This document shows positions 61,366-64,000 of a DNA stretch of 64,000 nt, piece after piece. The position numbers were made by a program, and so were the translations under genes. Numbering within the stretch: position 1 is the first letter of the stretch; each line of letters begins with the position of its first letter. The notes beneath the pieces are model-generated. The model saw nothing but the letters and a program-made list of their open reading frames with translations, did not search any database and had not been told where the DNA came from. The stretch comes from Paenibacillus timonensis (GTDB lineage: Bacteria; Bacillota; Bacilli; Paenibacillales; Paenibacillaceae): positions 248,001 to 312,000 of the forward strand of contig NZ_WNZY01000004.1 of NCBI RefSeq assembly GCF_009725205.1, given 5' to 3'.

Positions 61366-61782
61366 TCACTTTATACTCTTAGAGTCCAAATAGTTTTGCA
61401 AAATCAAGCTGGCGGCCATCTTGTCGACGACACCCTTGCGCTTCTTCCGGCTGACATCCGCCTCCAGCAGCGTTCGCTGCGCAGAAACGGTGGTCAGCCG
61501 TTCGTCCCAGAGATGCACGGGGAGGTTAAACCTGCCCCGAAGCTCCTCGGCAAACGCCATGCATATTTCTCCCCGGGGACCAATCGTGCCGTTCATATTC
61601 TTCGGCAGACCGACGACAATCTCCTCCACCTCGTGCTGTTTCACCAGCTCGGCGATGCGTTCGAATTCGCTGCCTTCCCTGCGGCGCTCGATGGTTTCGA
61701 GCCCCTGGGCGGTCCAGCCTAGACTATCGCTAACGGCGACTCCGATCCGACGGTCCCCGTAATCCAGACCCATGATTTTCAT
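61366..61782 (-). CDS. ruvX: YqgF/RuvX-type putative Holliday junction resolvase
   Basis: RNase H-fold nuclease implicated in pre-16S rRNA processing and recombination. The 138-residue protein has [13 protein letters not shown] near the start (first Asp ligand), [10 protein letters not shown] and D-E-R-L-T-T (Asp-Glu). The ATG follows AGGAG by six bases. It lies 9 bases after ireB. Confidence 0.95.
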   Translation of the reverse strand: MKIMGLDYGDRRIGVAVSDSLGWTAQGLETIERRREGSEFERIAELVKQHEVEEIVVGLPKNMNGTIGPRGEICMAFAEELRGRFNLPVHLWDERLTTVSAQRTLLEADVSRKKRKGVVDKMAASLILQNYLDSKSIK

Positions 61783-61791
61783 GTATTGCTC

Positions 61792-62052
61792 CTATCGGTG
61801 GCCCGCCATGTAGAAGCGTACCAGTTCTTCTATCAGTTCGTCCCGTTCCTTCTTGCGGACCAAACTTCGCGCATTGTTATGGCGCGGTATATAGGCCGGA
61901 TCTCCCGACAACAGATATCCGACGATCTGGTTAACCGGATTGTATTCTTTCTCCTGCAACGCCTGGTAAACCGTAAGAAGAATTTCCTGCGCCGACGCCT
62001 CTAGTTCATCGCCTTTGACGTTAAATTTGACGGTTTTATCCATGGAGTCCAT
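61792..62052 (-). CDS. ireB: IreB-family regulatory phosphoprotein
   Basis: Small helical protein, substrate of the PASTA Ser/Thr kinase in Enterococcus. The 86 residues start [10 protein letters not shown] and contain [22 protein letters not shown], the family core. The start at 62052 is chosen for AGGTG six bases upstream. It follows alaS, the conserved order. Confidence 0.93.
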   Translation of the reverse strand: MDSMDKTVKFNVKGDELEASAQEILLTVYQALQEKEYNPVNQIVGYLLSGDPAYIPRHNNARSLVRKKERDELIEELVRFYMAGHR

Positions 62053-62185
62053 GATGACACCTCGCTTCTTCGACATACGCCTTTATGATCGCAGCTGATT
62101 TCCTCTTAGCCTAATCATACTATACCATATCATGGGTTCCATAAGGAAATTTTCGCGGATTCACCCCGTCAAATTCATCGTTCCT

Positions 62186-64000
62186 TTAGGCTTGGGAAGC
62201 AATCCATTCCGCAGCTTTCTTCAAAGCTTCGTCCAGCTTGCTGGCATCCTTGCCCCCCGCCTGGGCCATGTCCGGACGGCCGCCGCCTCCGCCGCCGCAT
62301 ACGGCCGCCACTTCCTTGACGAGCTTGCCGGCATGCAGTCCGCGAGCCACTTCCTCTTTAGGCACGACAACAACAAAATTCACCTTGTCCTCGCTTGGAG
62401 CACCCAGCACAAGCACCGCATCCGGCAGCTTGGCTTTCAGCTCGTCGGCTAACGTGCGCAGCGCGTCCATGCTTCCGGCCTGAACGTGAGCAGCCAGGAG
62501 TTGGGTTTGACCGACGTTAACCACCTGGCTTGTCAATTCGCCAGCTTCGATCACGCTCAGCTTGCTTTGCAGGGATTCGTTCTCGCGACCAAGCTCCTTC
62601 AACTGCTGGAACAATCCTTCGACCCGTTTCGGCACGTCGTTCACATTCGATTTCAACAAGCCAGCCGCTTGCTTCAGCAAATCAAGCTGACCATCCATGA
62701 ACTGGTAGGCGCCCCGTCCGGTCACCGCTTCGATCCGGCGCACGCCGGAGCCGATGCCGCTTTCGCTGACGATTTTGAACAGGCCGATTTCCGCCGAATT
62801 GTTCACGTGGCAACCGCCGCACAGCTCCAGGCTGTACTCGCCGACCTGGACAACGCGAACGATGTCCCCGTATTTCTCGCCGAACAACGCCATTGCCCCC
62901 ATCGCTTTGGCTTCATCGATCGCTTTCAGCGAGGTTGTCACCGGCAGCGCGTTCCAAATCTGCTCATTCACGCGGCGTTCGATTTCCACCAATTCCTCTG
63001 GCGAAATGCTGCCAAGGTGGGAGAAGTCGAAGCGCAGACGCTGCGGTTCAACAAGAGAACCGGCTTGGTTCACGTGTTCGCCGAGCGTTTCTTTTAACGC
63101 CTTATGCAGCAGATGGGTTGCCGTATGGTTCTTCACCGTATGGCTGCGTTGTTCCTTGCTTACGGAAGCCGTAACTTCTGAACCGACTCGCAGTTCGCCG
63201 GTCTCCACCGTCACTTGATGGACATGCTGCCCGTGTGGTGCTTTATACAAACCTTCCACGGTCGCACTGCCAGAGCCGGTGCGTAGAGTCCCCTGGTCGC
63301 TGACCTGGCCGCCGCTTTCTGCATAGAAAGGCGTCGAAGCCAAAATGATTTGGCCTGATTGGCCGGCACCAAGCGTGTCAACGAAAGCGTCGTCAGCCAC
63401 GATGGCGACGATGCTGGTTGTAACTTCAAGCTCATTATATCCAACGAATTCCGTTTTAGTCGTAAAATCGGCCAGAACTCCGCCTTGCACCTTCATGCTA
63501 CCGCTCTCGTGGCGGGCCGCCCGGGCACGTTCGCGTTGCTCCTCCATGGCAGCTTCAAAGCCTTCACGGTCGACACCCAGCCCTTGTTCCGCCGCAAAGT
63601 CCTCGGTCAGGTCCAGCGGAAATCCGTAGGTGTCATACAACTTAAATGCATCTGCCCCACTGATCAGTGTGCGGCCGGCTGCCTTCGCTTCGCCGCTGAT
63701 GTCCGCCAAAATCGCCAAGCCGTCGCTGAGCGTTTCGTGGAACCGTTCTTCCTCGGCACGAATAACTTTTTCGATGAACTCCCGTTTGGTCACAACGTCC
63801 GTATAATAGGTGCCCATGATGTCACCGACGGTTTCCACCAAGCCGAACATAAACGGTTTGTCCATTCCGATCAGCTTGCCATAACGCACCGCGCGGCGCA
63901 GCAAGCGGCGAATCACGTAACCCCGGCCTTCGTTGGACGGCAATACGCCATCGGCCACGGCAAATGTCACCGTACGAATGTGATCGGCGATGACCTTGAG
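62186..64000 (-). CDS. alaS: Alanyl-tRNA synthetase (5' end cut by window edge)
   Basis: Charges tRNA-Ala. The frame is open to base 64000, giving 604 C-terminal residues; about 275 N-terminal residues lie outside. Visible parts: the end of the aminoacylation domain ([14 protein letters not shown]), the editing domain with H-T-A-T-H-L-L-H and C-G-G-C-H-V zinc ligands, and the Gly-rich C-Ala domain ([16 protein letters not shown]). An apparent GTG start at 63970 is internal. Confidence 0.97.
   Translation of the reverse strand, partial: LKVIADHIRTVTFAVADGVLPSNEGRGYVIRRLLRRAVRYGKLIGMDKPFMFGLVETVGDIMGTYYTDVVTKREFIEKVIRAEEERFHETLSDGLAILADISGEAKAAGRTLISGADAFKLYDTYGFPLDLTEDFAAEQGLGVDREGFEAAMEEQRERARAARHESGSMKVQGGVLADFTTKTEFVGYNELEVTTSIVAIVADDAFVDTLGAGQSGQIILASTPFYAESGGQVSDQGTLRTGSGSATVEGLYKAPHGQHVHQVTVETGELRVGSEVTASVSKEQRSHTVKNHTATHLLHKALKETLGEHVNQAGSLVEPQRLRFDFSHLGSISPEELVEIERRVNEQIWNALPVTTSLKAIDEAKAMGAMALFGEKYGDIVRVVQVGEYSLELCGGCHVNNSAEIGLFKIVSESGIGSGVRRIEAVTGRGAYQFMDGQLDLLKQAAGLLKSNVNDVPKRVEGLFQQLKELGRENESLQSKLSVIEAGELTSQVVNVGQTQLLAAHVQAGSMDALRTLADELKAKLPDAVLVLGAPSEDKVNFVVVVPKEEVARGLHAGKLVKEVAAVCGGGGGGRPDMAQAGGKDASKLDEALKKAAEWIASQA

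Noticed and set aside
63211..63970. alaS starting at 63970
   Set aside because: The GTG there is internal; the frame continues to the window edge with conserved AlaS residues before it.
1..64000. tRNA, rRNA, prophage or insertion-sequence genes
   Set aside because: None was recognised on either strand; the fibre-like repeat gene has no other phage genes around it.

Overview
The window is chromosomal DNA of a Gram-positive, Paenibacillus-like member of the Bacillales. Evidence: strong GGAGG-type ribosome binding sites, TTGACA/TATAAT promoters, a CcpA-type cre site, a GlcT-type antiterminator target before ptsG, an HPr with a regulatory Ser46, a SigD-like promoter, and the Firmicutes gene order alaS-ireB-ruvX-DUF1292-mltG-U32-U32. 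No rRNA, tRNA, phage, transposase or CRISPR array was seen. Both window edges cut genes: a secreted GH76 enzyme at the left and alaS at the right.

Layout. 1-10.5 kb: an alpha-mannan utilisation locus on the minus strand (lipoprotein binding protein, two CUT1 permeases, two cytoplasmic GH76 enzymes, GH125 exo-mannosidase, secreted GH76), headed by a clear promoter with a cre-like site at the expected start point. A GntR/LacI-type regulator and a ROK kinase lie upstream. 10.6-12.5 kb: a membrane-anchored VanX-like dipeptidase and the exonuclease YhaM. 12.6-19.6 kb: a secreted protein with three FMN-binding modules, each carrying a flavinylation-type motif, and a 1459-residue decapeptide-repeat protein with a phage-fibre-like C-terminus. 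19.8-24.1 kb: an MFS transporter, a GH127 beta-L-arabinofuranosidase and a divergent AraC regulator. 24.5-27.9 kb: a lipoprotein, the thiol oxidoreductase pair bdbC/bdbD separated by a dispersed repeat, and L25/Ctc. 28.1-31.7 kb: ppk and ppx, overlapping tail to tail.

31.9-37.2 kb: the glucose PTS (glcT, ptsG, ptsH, ptsI). 37.4-40.8 kb: flotillin, NfeD and an iron-type alcohol dehydrogenase. 41.0-45.8 kb: the Leloir genes galK-galE-galT with a divergent AraC regulator. 45.8-51 kb: sirtuin, HAD phosphatase, acyltransferase, KGG-repeat stress protein and ilvD. 51-57 kb: polysaccharide deacetylase, a class B penicillin-binding protein and a chemoreceptor. 57-64 kb: the alaS-to-U32 cluster, with a repeat element between the two U32 genes.

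How it works together: much of the window concerns carbohydrate capture and its hierarchy (mannan, arabinan, galactose, glucose PTS, CcpA/HPr logic), with cell-surface and redox functions between. The most unusual items are the triple-flavin protein with a nearby Fnr/Rex-like palindrome, the giant repeat protein with exact 330-bp super-repeats, and a roughly 170-bp MITE-like element present as two complete copies and one truncated copy, each copy next to or inside a conserved gene pair.
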